A stretch of DNA of 26,756 nt from an uncultured Steroidobacter sp. GTDB lineage: Bacteria > Pseudomonadota > Gammaproteobacteria > Steroidobacterales > Steroidobacteraceae. Position 1 is the stretch's first letter. The number at the start of each line of letters is the position of its first letter. Location of the stretch: the NCBI GenBank assembly GCA_946478975.1, contig CAMLEO010000070.1, forward strand, positions 1-26,756. Direction: 5' to 3'. Of this stretch, positions 1-7,214 are shown in pieces. Position numbers and translations under genes: made by a program. The notes below the pieces were generated by a model that saw nothing but the letters and a program-made list of their open reading frames with translations, searched no databases and was not told the DNA's origin.

Positions 1-138
1 AAATTGCGCGGCGCCGCCAGCGAGTGCTGCGATCTGCCGCACGGCCCGATCCGCCAGGCTGGCGAGCACACGGTGCAGCTGCATCTGCATACCGACGTCA
101 ACGTCGATCTGCCGGTCGTCATCGTCGGCGAAGAGTAA
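1..138 (+). CDS. rplI: 50S ribosomal protein L9, C-terminal fragment (cut by window edge)
   Basis: The frame starting at base 1 is open to the TAA at 136-138 and gives 45 residues. They match the end of bacterial L9: a Leu-Pro-x-Gly-x-Ile/Leu-Arg stretch, then Gly-Glu-His, then alternating hydrophobic residues ending in Val-Gly-Glu-Glu. This is the C-terminal domain of L9, which binds 23S rRNA at the base of the L1 stalk; the N-terminal domain and start lie outside the window. The rplI-dnaB order, with only 18 bases between them, is the usual gammaproteobacterial arrangement and supports the call despite the short fragment. Confidence 0.9.
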   Translation, partial: KLRGAASECCDLPHGPIRQAGEHTVQLHLHTDVNVDLPVVIVGEE

Positions 139-156
139 TCTTACCGGCGCGCGCTG

Positions 157-1584
157 ATGGCTGAAACCGAATCCAAGGTTTCGCTGGCGAGCGCGCGGCG
201 CGTGCGCGATCGCGACAAAGCGATCGACGACATCCGCGTTCCGCCTCATCACATCGAGGCGGAGCAGGCCGTGCTCGGCGGCCTGATGCTGGACAACCGC
301 GCCTGGGACCAGATCGCGGACCGCATCTCCGCCGAAGATTTCTATCGGCGCGACCACCAGGTCATCTTCTCGGCCATCGCCGAGCGTTCCGCGAACGGCG
401 AGCCCTCCGACGCGGTCACGCTCGCCGAATGGCTGGAGCGCAAAGGCCTCACCGGCGAAACCGGCGGCCTGGTGTATCTCGCGCAGCTCGTTCGTGACAC
501 GCCCAGCGCCGATAACGTGCGCGCTTACGCCGACGCCGTGCGTGAGCGCTCCACGCTGCGTCAGCTGATCAGCGTCGGCGGTGAAATCGCCAACAGCGCC
601 TACGACCCCGAAGGCCGCGACGCCGCCGAAATTCTCGATGAAGCCGAACGGCGCGTGTTCGAAATCGCCGAGAGCCGCAATAAAACCGGCTCGGGCTTCG
701 TGCCGCTGCGAAACGAAGTCGGCAAGGTCATCGACCTGATCGACACGCTGGCGCAAAACCCCGGCGCCATCACCGGCCTGTCCACCGGCTTCAAGAAGCT
801 CGATGAAATGACCGCCGGTTTGCAGAAGGGCGATCTCATCATCGTCGCCGCCCGTCCTTCGATGGGTAAGACCACCTTCAGCCTGAACATGGCGGAGAAC
901 GCCGCCTTCGGTCCCAAGCAGGCCAAGGTCGGTGTGTTCAGTATGGAAATGGGCCGCGAGCAGCTGGCCTTCCGTATGGTGTCTTCGCTCGGCCGCGTCG
1001 ATCAAACCAAGCTGCGCACCGGCCAGCTGGACGACGACGACTGGTCGCGCGTGCAGATGGCGATTTCGATGATGAAAACATCGAACATTTACATCGACGA
1101 CACGCCGGAGCTGTCTCCAACCGAAGTGCGCGCTCGCTCGCGTCGCTTGAAGCGCGAGCACGGGCTCGACTTGATCGTGGTCGACTACCTGCAGCTGATG
1201 CAGGTGCCCGGCAACAAAGAAAACCGCACCGCCGAGATCTCGGAGATCTCACGTTCGCTGAAGGCGCTGGCAAAGGAGCTGTCGGTGCCGGTGATTGCGC
1301 TGTCGCAGCTCAACCGCAGCGTCGAGCAGCGCACCGATAAAAAGCCGGTGATGTCCGACTTGCGTGAGTCGGGCGCCATCGAGCAGGACGCCGACGTGAT
1401 CATGATGATCTATCGCGAGGAGGTCTATAACAAAGAGACCCCGCGCAAAGGCATCGCCGACATCATCATCACCAAGCAACGTAACGGCCCGATCGGCGAC
1501 GTCGAGCTCACGTTCCTCGGCAAGTACACCAAGTTTGAAAACTACGCGCCGGAAGCTGCGTATATGGACGGTCCGTTCCAGTGA
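157..1584 (+). CDS. dnaB: Replicative DNA helicase DnaB
   Basis: This is the hexameric 5'-3' helicase that unwinds DNA at the replication fork and works with DnaC-type loaders and DnaG primase. It has 475 residues, the normal length. The N-terminal helical domain starts near residue 30 (PHHIEAEQAVLGG) and runs to about 130. The RecA-like ATPase domain begins near 200, with Walker A ARPSMGKTT at 232-240 and Walker B VVDYLQL at 341-347. A DLRESGAIEQDADV stretch follows in the C-terminal part. There is no intein or other insertion at the Walker A site, a common intein target. The ATG at 157 follows the rplI stop by 18 bases with no clear Shine-Dalgarno sequence. The gene overlaps alr by four bases. 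Confidence 0.98.
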   Translation: MAETESKVSLASARRVRDRDKAIDDIRVPPHHIEAEQAVLGGLMLDNRAWDQIADRISAEDFYRRDHQVIFSAIAERSANGEPSDAVTLAEWLERKGLTGETGGLVYLAQLVRDTPSADNVRAYADAVRERSTLRQLISVGGEIANSAYDPEGRDAAEILDEAERRVFEIAESRNKTGSGFVPLRNEVGKVIDLIDTLAQNPGAITGLSTGFKKLDEMTAGLQKGDLIIVAARPSMGKTTFSLNMAENAAFGPKQAKVGVFSMEMGREQLAFRMVSSLGRVDQTKLRTGQLDDDDWSRVQMAISMMKTSNIYIDDTPELSPTEVRARSRRLKREHGLDLIVVDYLQLMQVPGNKENRTAEISEISRSLKALAKELSVPVIALSQLNRSVEQRTDKKPVMSDLRESGAIEQDADVIMMIYREEVYNKETPRKGIADIIITKQRNGPIGDVELTFLGKYTKFENYAPEAAYMDGPFQ

Positions 1585-2651
1585 GTTTTCCGGTTGCGAC
1601 CATCGACGCGGCAGCGCTGCGGAGCAATCTTGCAGTGGTGCGGCGGATGGCTCCTCGTTCCCGCGTCATCGCGGTCGTCAAGGCGAATGGTTACGGCCAC
1701 GGCATGATCCGTGTCGCTCGTGCGCTCGCGGATGCGGACGGCTTGGGCGTCGCGCGTCTGGCGGACGCAGTGGCGCTGCGCGAAGCCGGTGTGACTCAGC
1801 GCATCCTGTTGCTCGAAGGCGTGTTCGGCCCCGAGCAGTTCGCGCTCGCCGCGAACAAACATTGCGAGATCGTCGTGCATTCCTTCGAGCAGCTCGCAAC
1901 ACTCGAACAGTTCGCAGGCTCACATCGCTTCGTCGTCTGGTTGAAGCTCAACACCGGCATGAATCGTTTGGGCTTCCGCACGGAAGATTTCGCCGCCGCG
2001 TTCGAACGTTTGCATCGCTGCTCCTCGGTGAGTCTGGTGCGCGTGATGACGCACTTGTCCGATTCAGAAGAGCGGGGCGAGGTCACGGCGAAACAGCTCA
2101 AACTGTTCGATGACCTGGTCGCGCCGCTGAATCTGGAGCGCAGTGTTTCGAACTCCGCTGCCGTGATCGCGTGGCCGGAGTCGCATCAGGATTGGGTGCG
2201 GCCGGGATTGATGTTGTATGGCATGTCGCCCATGCCGAAGACCAGCGCTGCGGATTTCGGCTTGCGGCCCGCGATGACGTTGTCGACGCACTTGATCGCG
2301 GTTCAAAACATCGGCGTCGGCGAGGCCGTGGGTTACAACGGCATCTGGCGTGCGAAACGCCCGTCGCGCATCGGCATCGCTGCCATCGGTTACGGCGACG
2401 GTTTCCCGCGCGCGACTCGCAACGGCGCGCCCGTGTTGGTGGGCGGCAGAGAAGCGCCGATCGCGGGCCGAGTGTCGATGGATATGATTTCCGTCGACGT
2501 CACTGACCTGCCCGAGGCGAAGCCAGGCGACGAAGTGGTTGTGTGGGGAGAAGGGCTGCCGGCCGAGAAGCTCGCGCCGTACGCGGATACGACGGCGTAT
2601 GAGCTCGTGTGTCGCGTCACATCTCGCGTGCCGCTGCTCTGGAAAGAATAG
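1581..2651 (+). CDS. alr: Alanine racemase, PLP-dependent
   Basis: It interconverts L- and D-alanine to supply D-Ala for peptidoglycan. The 356 residues match the usual length. The PLP Schiff-base lysine is K34 in AVVKANGYGHG. The second catalytic base, by alignment with the Geobacillus enzyme, is Y252 in VGYNG. Other family signatures are LKLNTGMNRLG (119-131; K122 and R129), RPGLMLYG (from R207), IGYGDGFPR (269-277) and the active-site Met of RVSMDM (M300). The start is a GTG that overlaps the dnaB stop by four bases, so translational coupling with dnaB is likely; no independent ribosome-binding site is visible. rplI-dnaB-alr is a common gammaproteobacterial cluster. Confidence 0.97.
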   Translation: MSFPVATIDAAALRSNLAVVRRMAPRSRVIAVVKANGYGHGMIRVARALADADGLGVARLADAVALREAGVTQRILLLEGVFGPEQFALAANKHCEIVVHSFEQLATLEQFAGSHRFVVWLKLNTGMNRLGFRTEDFAAAFERLHRCSSVSLVRVMTHLSDSEERGEVTAKQLKLFDDLVAPLNLERSVSNSAAVIAWPESHQDWVRPGLMLYGMSPMPKTSAADFGLRPAMTLSTHLIAVQNIGVGEAVGYNGIWRAKRPSRIGIAAIGYGDGFPRATRNGAPVLVGGREAPIAGRVSMDMISVDVTDLPEAKPGDEVVVWGEGLPAEKLAPYADTTAYELVCRVTSRVPLLWKE

Positions 2652-2656
2652 TTTTG

Positions 2657-2674
2657 CGAAGGCGTCAGCCTTCG
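2657..2674. terminator. Short hairpin between convergent alr and FHA genes
   Basis: A perfect 7-bp stem, cgaaggc / gccttcg, with a 4-base loop lies across the 13-base gap and overlaps the stop codon of the FHA gene. Its position suggests a bidirectional transcription stop. Neither side has a proper T-run (only tttt on the alr side, in the wrong place for an intrinsic terminator on the + strand), so the call is weak. Confidence 0.3.
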
Positions 2675-3459
2675 AAGAATCCCATCTTCACGCCGGCGAG
2701 CAGAATCACGTCGTTGTCGGCCAGCTTGCGAGCCTGCTCGCCGATCGGCGTACCGTTCACCGACGGATAATCGCCGGGCTTGCCGCTATCCACGTGCACG
2801 ATGAAGAAACCATCGGCGCGTCGCGTGATGGCCGCGACTTGCACGCCAGGACGGCCGAGCGTCGTCAGCGCTTTGTTCAATTCCAGCTCGCGGCCCGCGA
2901 ACGCGCCGCTCAATACTTGTAACTTCGCTTTCGGCAGCGCCACTGCCGCGTTTTCGCCGGTCGAACTCGTGGTGCCCGGAGGCACGGGACGAGTGAGCGG
3001 CGGCGCCGAAGTTGAAACAGGCGTCGGTGCCGCAGGCTTGACCGCAGCAGGAGCGGGCGGGGCCGGAGGCGGCGTCGTCGCCGACGCTTTTTTCGCGGCC
3101 ATCGCGGCGACGGCGGAGCCCGGCGTGATCACCATCGTCTTCTCGAATTCATCCGGCTCGGTGTCCGAGCTCTGCGTATCGACGAAGCGCAGTTGATGAT
3201 GGCCGACGGTCACCACATCGCCGTGCTGTAACGCATGTTTCTTGATCAGCTTGCCGTTGACGTACGTGCCGTTGGTGCTGTTCAGATCTTCCAGGAACGA
3301 ATCGTTGAGGATGTTGATCACCAGCGAGTGATGGCCGCTCACCGCCGGATTGTCGATGCGGATGTCGTTGTCAGGGAGCCGGCCCACGGTGTACCGCTCC
3401 TTGTTCATGTTGTATTCGGCCAGCACCTGACCGTCCAGGCTTAGGATCAACCGTGCCAT
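2665..3459 (-). CDS. FHA-domain protein (phosphothreonine reader) with a second degenerate FHA domain
   Basis: 264 residues, ATG start with a GGGGA-type ribosome-binding site about nine bases upstream. The N-terminal FHA domain (about 1-95) has the phosphothreonine-binding set: GR at 26-27, S41, H44, and LEDLNSTNGTYVNG with STNG at 61-64. A Pro/Ala/Thr-rich, probably disordered linker spans about 115-175. The last 85 residues resemble a second FHA domain (LTTLGR at 198-203, VNGTPI, DVILLAGVKMGF) but lack the Ser/His binding pair, so it may be structural. There is no signal peptide or membrane segment, so it is cytoplasmic. It is the last gene of the kinase-phosphatase-FHA set and is probably an effector or adaptor bound by, or phosphorylated by, the kinase. 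The downstream pathway cannot be read from the sequence. Confidence 0.88.
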   Translation of the reverse strand: MARLILSLDGQVLAEYNMNKERYTVGRLPDNDIRIDNPAVSGHHSLVINILNDSFLEDLNSTNGTYVNGKLIKKHALQHGDVVTVGHHQLRFVDTQSSDTEPDEFEKTMVITPGSAVAAMAAKKASATTPPPAPPAPAAVKPAAPTPVSTSAPPLTRPVPPGTTSSTGENAAVALPKAKLQVLSGAFAGRELELNKALTTLGRPGVQVAAITRRADGFFIVHVDSGKPGDYPSVNGTPIGEQARKLADNDVILLAGVKMGFFEG

Positions 3460-3510
3460 TTGCTCGTCCCCGAGAAGCCAGTTAAGCGATCAGTTATCGA
3501 GTGCCGCCAT

Positions 3511-3583
3511 GGGTACATGGATGTACCCCGCCGCCGCAGGCGGCGAGCGAGCTGCAAAAAGTCGCGCCTTTTTGCCCGCTCGC
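3511..3583. repeat. Palindrome-rich intergenic element between PP2C and FHA genes
   Basis: The 165-base gap 3460-3624 has no gene but three consecutive inverted repeats. They are gggtacat-gg-atgtaccc (3511-3528), gccgcc-gca-ggcggc (3530-3544), and a long hairpin with arms gcgagc + gcaaaaag and ctttttgc + gctcgc (3547-3561 / 3568-3583) around a 6-base loop, with only small bulges. The composite structure looks like a dispersed palindromic (REP-like) element rather than a simple intrinsic terminator, because no T-run follows on the minus strand. It lies inside the apparent operon, where it could reduce or stop read-through into the FHA gene or protect the upstream mRNA. Copy number in the genome is unknown. 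Confidence 0.6.
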
Positions 3584-3624
3584 ACGAGCGTCGCGGCAGG
3601 ATGCCCGATCGCGAGTCAAAATAA

Positions 3625-4443
3625 TTACCCAAACCAGCGCAAGATTCTGTCAACTACACCGGTGCGCGCTGCGAACGAGTCGACAACTTGCGCAAGGATA
3701 ATTGAGACATTATCGCGACCGCCGTTGTCGTTCGATAATTGAATCAATTGCTTAGCGACCGTTTCAAGGCTAGCACTAAAGGTGCTCATAGTTAAGTGAA
3801 TGTCGTCGTCTTCGACCATGTCGGACAGGCCGTCCGAGCACAGGCAGAAGAAGTCGCCTTTATCCACAGGTTGTTCATGGACCTCGACCTCGACGGTCGG
3901 CTCCACGCCCAGCGCCCGGGTGACGTAGTTTTTATTGGTGGCCCGCTGCGCCTCGGCCTGCGAATAAAAGCCGCGATCGACCAGCTCCTGCAGCAGCGAG
4001 TGGTCCATGGTCATCTGTTCGAGCCGGTTGGCCCGCAGGCGATACAGGCGCGAGTCGCCGACGTGGGCGATCGCGACCCGGTTGTCGAAGAACAGGCAGG
4101 CGACGATGGTCGTGCCCATGCCTTCGCACTGCGGCTGGGTCTTCGCGGTCTGGTAGATGATCTTGTTGGCGCGGGCGATTGCGTCGCGCAGTACGATGCT
4201 CGGCCGCGCCATGCCGGTTTCCGGATCGGACGCGCTCATGTCCTGGTTCTCGACCGCCTCTTTGACCAGGCCCATCACCGTCTTCACGGCGATGCCGCTC
4301 GCGACTTCGCCAGCGTTGTAGCCGCCCATGCCGTCGGCCAGCACGAACAAGCCGATGTCCGCATCGACGCCGATGGTGTCCTCGTTGTGCTCACGAACGC
4401 GGCCGACATCGCTCAGGCCCACGGAGCGGATCTTGCCTCGCAC
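3625..4443 (-). CDS. PP2C-family Ser/Thr protein phosphatase (Stp1/PstP/PrpC type)
   Basis: A metal-dependent phosphatase that removes phosphate from Ser/Thr, presumably the antagonist of the neighbouring kinase. 272 residues form one PP2C domain: GRVREHNED (14-22), LADGMGG (35-41, metal ligand D37), AHVGDSRLYRL (126-136), DHSL (147-150), YVTRALGV (173-180), CSDGLSDMV (202-210, D204) and GGRDNVS (241-247, D244). All metal-binding aspartates are present, so it should be active. No transmembrane segment is seen, unlike PstP; the short tail after about 255 ends in ILRWFG. The start is GTG with a strong GGGAGGG site upstream. The kinase stop lies 35 bases upstream, so co-transcription is likely. 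Confidence 0.93.
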   Translation of the reverse strand: MRGKIRSVGLSDVGRVREHNEDTIGVDADIGLFVLADGMGGYNAGEVASGIAVKTVMGLVKEAVENQDMSASDPETGMARPSIVLRDAIARANKIIYQTAKTQPQCEGMGTTIVACLFFDNRVAIAHVGDSRLYRLRANRLEQMTMDHSLLQELVDRGFYSQAEAQRATNKNYVTRALGVEPTVEVEVHEQPVDKGDFFCLCSDGLSDMVEDDDIHLTMSTFSASLETVAKQLIQLSNDNGGRDNVSIILAQVVDSFAARTGVVDRILRWFG

Positions 4444-4478
4444 TTAGATCGCCCTCCCTGACTTGTGCGCGCGGTGGC

Positions 4479-7139
4479 TCAAGGAAGCAGCCACTCGTGT
4501 TCGCGCTCGGCCGGCTTTTCTTCCGGCGGACCGGCGACGGCGCGCAATGCCATCGCGAGCTCGGCGCAGGTGACGTAACGATCGTCGGCGGATTTGGACA
4601 GCGCGCGATCGATGATGCGTTCGATCTCCGGCGGCAGGTCCGGACGGATGGTGCGGATCGGCGAGTGCGGCTCGGTCGCGATCTTCTGCATCAGGCGCGG
4701 CATCGAATCGGCGCGGAACGGCAACTGACCGCACAGCAGCTGATACAGGCTGACACCGAGCGCGAACTGGTCGGAGCGGCCGTCGAGCGTGCGCCCTTCC
4801 AGCTGTTCGGGAGACATGAATGACGGTGTGCCCAGGACGATTCCGGTTTTGGTTCGGCTTGTATCGGTCAGGCGCGCAATCCCGAAGTCGGTGATCTTGA
4901 GTTCGTCCGTCTCGGGATTGAACATTATATTAGCGGGTTTGATATCCCGGTGAACCACGTTTTGCCGGTGCGCATAGTGCAGAGCGTCGGCGACGCGGGC
5001 GACGAGCAGCATCACGGTTTTCGGCGGCAGCAGCTGCTGCGAGTCGGTGTTATGACTCAAGTGATGGCCGCGTAAATATTCCATCGCGATATAGGCCAGA
5101 CCATTGTCTTCGCCGGCATCGTATACCGTTACGATGCCTGGATGATTCAAGCGGCCTGCCATCTCCGCTTCGCGGAAGAAACGCGCGCGCGCTTCGGCGA
5201 GATCTTCCTCTTCGAATTCCTCAGCCAGCGGAATGGCCTTGATGGCCACCACGCGATTGATCTTTGGATCGCGGCCCAGGTACACGACGCCCATGGCGCC
5301 CTTGCCGAGCTCGCGCTCGATTTCATACCGGCCGAGCGTGCGCTTGGCCCTGCTGATGTTCAGAACAGGGCCGCTGCTCGGAACAGGAAGGTCAGGCACG
5401 GTTTCTTCGTGGTCTTTGATTTCGAGCGCCGGCCGACGCGTCGCGGGCCGAGGCGGCTCGCGCTTCACCGGCGGTGCTTCCGGAGGCGGAGGTGTTTCGC
5501 GCACGGGCTCGCGCGTGAGTGGCTCTTCACGCACGCGCGCACGACGCGCTTTCAATTCGCGGTAGTTGGGATCGCGAGTCGCGATATAGGCATACACGGC
5601 CGACGCCTTGGCCAGTTGCGCGCGACGCTCGAAATCCATGCCGAGGTTGTATAGCAATTCCATCGTGACGGCATCCAGCGGGCAGCGCTGATACGTTTCG
5701 AACGCGAGATCCAGCTGTCCCTGGCGATGAAACGTCTGACCGAGCGCCCGCAAGTTCGTGCTGGGCTCGCGTGTGTTGTCGGCGCGAACATTGGCGCGCC
5801 GGATCAGCTCGCCGACGAAGTACAGGCCGTATGCGGCGATGAGCGCCAGGCACGGCAACGTCAGCGGCAGCCACACCTGCGATGATCGCAGCAACATGAT
5901 TTCGGTGCCAGCCAGCACCAGCGCAAACAACGCTGTTGTCATCGCACCGATCGCGACGCCCGCCGCGGGCAACACGAATGCGGCATAGATCAACACCAGC
6001 ACGGCAACCGTCCACTCGACGATCGTTCCATACGACGGTCGCGAATACATCTGGCTGCTCAAGGTGCTCGACACTGCGCTGGCAATGCTCACGACCGGCG
6101 CCGTGCCTTTGCTGACCGGCGTGGTCATCGAATCGTCGGCAGTGCTGCTGTTGATCATGCCGACCAGCACCACCTTGTCGCGCAGTTCGCCCTTCGGCAG
6201 ACCGCCAGACAACACCTGCCAGTAGGGATATTGCTGAATCGCGTGCTCGCCGCTCGTCGGCAAATAGCGCGGGTAGCTGCGCAGATCGGAATCCAATGGC
6301 ATGCGCCGCGTGCCCAACGTCAACATATCGCCCGACAGGAAGGCCATGTCGTTCGGAGAAGCATCCAGCGCGCGGCCTGCGATCACTGCCGCGAGTGAAG
6401 GCACGAGTCCAGCGCCGACTCGGGTGGCGGTGAGATCGGTGCGAACGACGCCATCGCTGTCGGCTTGAATGTAGGTATGGCCAATGCCCGCGGCTTCGGC
6501 GAGAAACACGGGCGCAGGTTGCACCAGGATCTCCGCGCCCTTGGCGCGACGGAGCATCGAGGCATCCGCGCTAGGTGAGAAGCGCGCGGGAATTTCACCA
6601 CCAACGTTGGACGAGTCCGACAGTCGAATGTGGACGGGCAGCACAACGTTGCCGTGCGCGGCCATGGCGCGTGCGAGATGCGTGTCAGGATCGCGGCCGG
6701 TCGCCGATTCACCGAGCAGCTTTCGCAGCTGACGCGCCTGTTCAGAATTACCGAGGTTGCTGGACTCGAGCAGCGCGAGTGCCGCGCGCACCTTCTCGCG
6801 CTCGCTGGTACGACGCGCGGTATCGAAAGGCACCGTGAAGGCGACGACGCGCGCGCCTTGATCTTTGAGCTTATCGATGAGGCCCGCGTGCACATCGCGA
6901 GGCCAGGGCCACTCGCCCAACTGTGCGAGACTGGCATCGTCGATGGCGACGATCGCGACTTCGCGCGATGGGCGCGGGTCGACCGATTGCATCATCCGGT
7001 CGTACAGGCCTCGCTCCAGCGGCAAGGCGTGGCTGGAATACATCCACTGACCGACGGCAATCACGAGGGCTGCTGCCAGCCCACCGGGAAGCCAAGAGAA
7101 TCGCGCCAGTTTTGCCGCCACGGATGTAGTTACCGCCAT
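4479..7139 (-). CDS. CHASE2-domain transmembrane Ser/Thr protein kinase
   Basis: 886 residues with sensor first and kinase last, the reverse of PknB-type kinases. One membrane helix (about 18-36) is followed by a periplasmic CHASE2 domain (about 40-365; AIDDASLAQLGEWPWPR at 65-81). Three more helices lie at about 373-443. Then come a TPR-like region (462-530), a Pro-rich linker (535-585) and a Hanks kinase domain (about 604-870). The kinase has glycine loop GKGAMG (612-617), K634, HRDIKPAN (730-737), DFG (751-753) and SPE (776-778). All catalytic residues are intact. The activation loop TKTGIVLGTP puts T763 and T765 at the positions of the autophosphorylated PknB pair. Four helices place the kinase in the cytoplasm. 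CHASE2 is a predicted extracellular sensor; its ligand is unknown. First gene of the cassette. Confidence 0.95.
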   Translation of the reverse strand: MAVTTSVAAKLARFSWLPGGLAAALVIAVGQWMYSSHALPLERGLYDRMMQSVDPRPSREVAIVAIDDASLAQLGEWPWPRDVHAGLIDKLKDQGARVVAFTVPFDTARRTSEREKVRAALALLESSNLGNSEQARQLRKLLGESATGRDPDTHLARAMAAHGNVVLPVHIRLSDSSNVGGEIPARFSPSADASMLRRAKGAEILVQPAPVFLAEAAGIGHTYIQADSDGVVRTDLTATRVGAGLVPSLAAVIAGRALDASPNDMAFLSGDMLTLGTRRMPLDSDLRSYPRYLPTSGEHAIQQYPYWQVLSGGLPKGELRDKVVLVGMINSSTADDSMTTPVSKGTAPVVSIASAVSSTLSSQMYSRPSYGTIVEWTVAVLVLIYAAFVLPAAGVAIGAMTTALFALVLAGTEIMLLRSSQVWLPLTLPCLALIAAYGLYFVGELIRRANVRADNTREPSTNLRALGQTFHRQGQLDLAFETYQRCPLDAVTMELLYNLGMDFERRAQLAKASAVYAYIATRDPNYRELKARRARVREEPLTREPVRETPPPPEAPPVKREPPRPATRRPALEIKDHEETVPDLPVPSSGPVLNISRAKRTLGRYEIERELGKGAMGVVYLGRDPKINRVVAIKAIPLAEEFEEEDLAEARARFFREAEMAGRLNHPGIVTVYDAGEDNGLAYIAMEYLRGHHLSHNTDSQQLLPPKTVMLLVARVADALHYAHRQNVVHRDIKPANIMFNPETDELKITDFGIARLTDTSRTKTGIVLGTPSFMSPEQLEGRTLDGRSDQFALGVSLYQLLCGQLPFRADSMPRLMQKIATEPHSPIRTIRPDLPPEIERIIDRALSKSADDRYVTCAELAMALRAVAGPPEEKPAEREHEWLLP

Positions 7140-7153
7140 TAAAGAGCGGCGCG

Positions 7154-7159
7154 AGTATA
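7154..7159 (-). promoter_or_regulatory. Possible -10 box (TATACT) for the kinase gene
   Basis: On the minus strand TATACT lies 14 bases before the kinase ATG. A start of transcription about seven bases downstream would leave a leader of roughly eight bases, in line with the absence of a Shine-Dalgarno sequence. No good -35 element is found at 16-18 bp spacing, so this is only a candidate. Confidence 0.3.
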
Positions 7160-7214
7160 GCGAAGGACGATAGGTTAAATTGCCGGCGGCGTCACACCCC
7201 TACACAGCGACATT

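Noticed and set aside
3511..3528. GGGTAC-containing palindrome compared with similar GGGTAC strings at 13403 and 13822
   Set aside because: Only six to eight bases agree and the surroundings differ; the later ones are part of the rplS start region and the next leader, so no shared repeat is supported.
3547..3583. Strong hairpin read as an intrinsic terminator of the kinase-phosphatase transcript
   Set aside because: No T-run follows the stem on the minus strand; the A5/T5 tracts lie inside the stem. A repeat element is a better description.
4500..6100. Possible fusion error joining a CHASE2 gene and a kinase gene
   Set aside because: The frame is continuous, the membrane topology is consistent with a cytoplasmic kinase, and a Pro-rich linker of normal kind joins the domains; CHASE2-kinase proteins are a known architecture.
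2665..7139. Type VI secretion regulatory module (PpkA/PppA/Fha)
   Set aside because: No tss/hcp/vgrG/clpV gene is present, the kinase has a CHASE2 sensor rather than PpkA architecture, and the FHA protein does not resemble the T6SS Fha protein beyond the domain.
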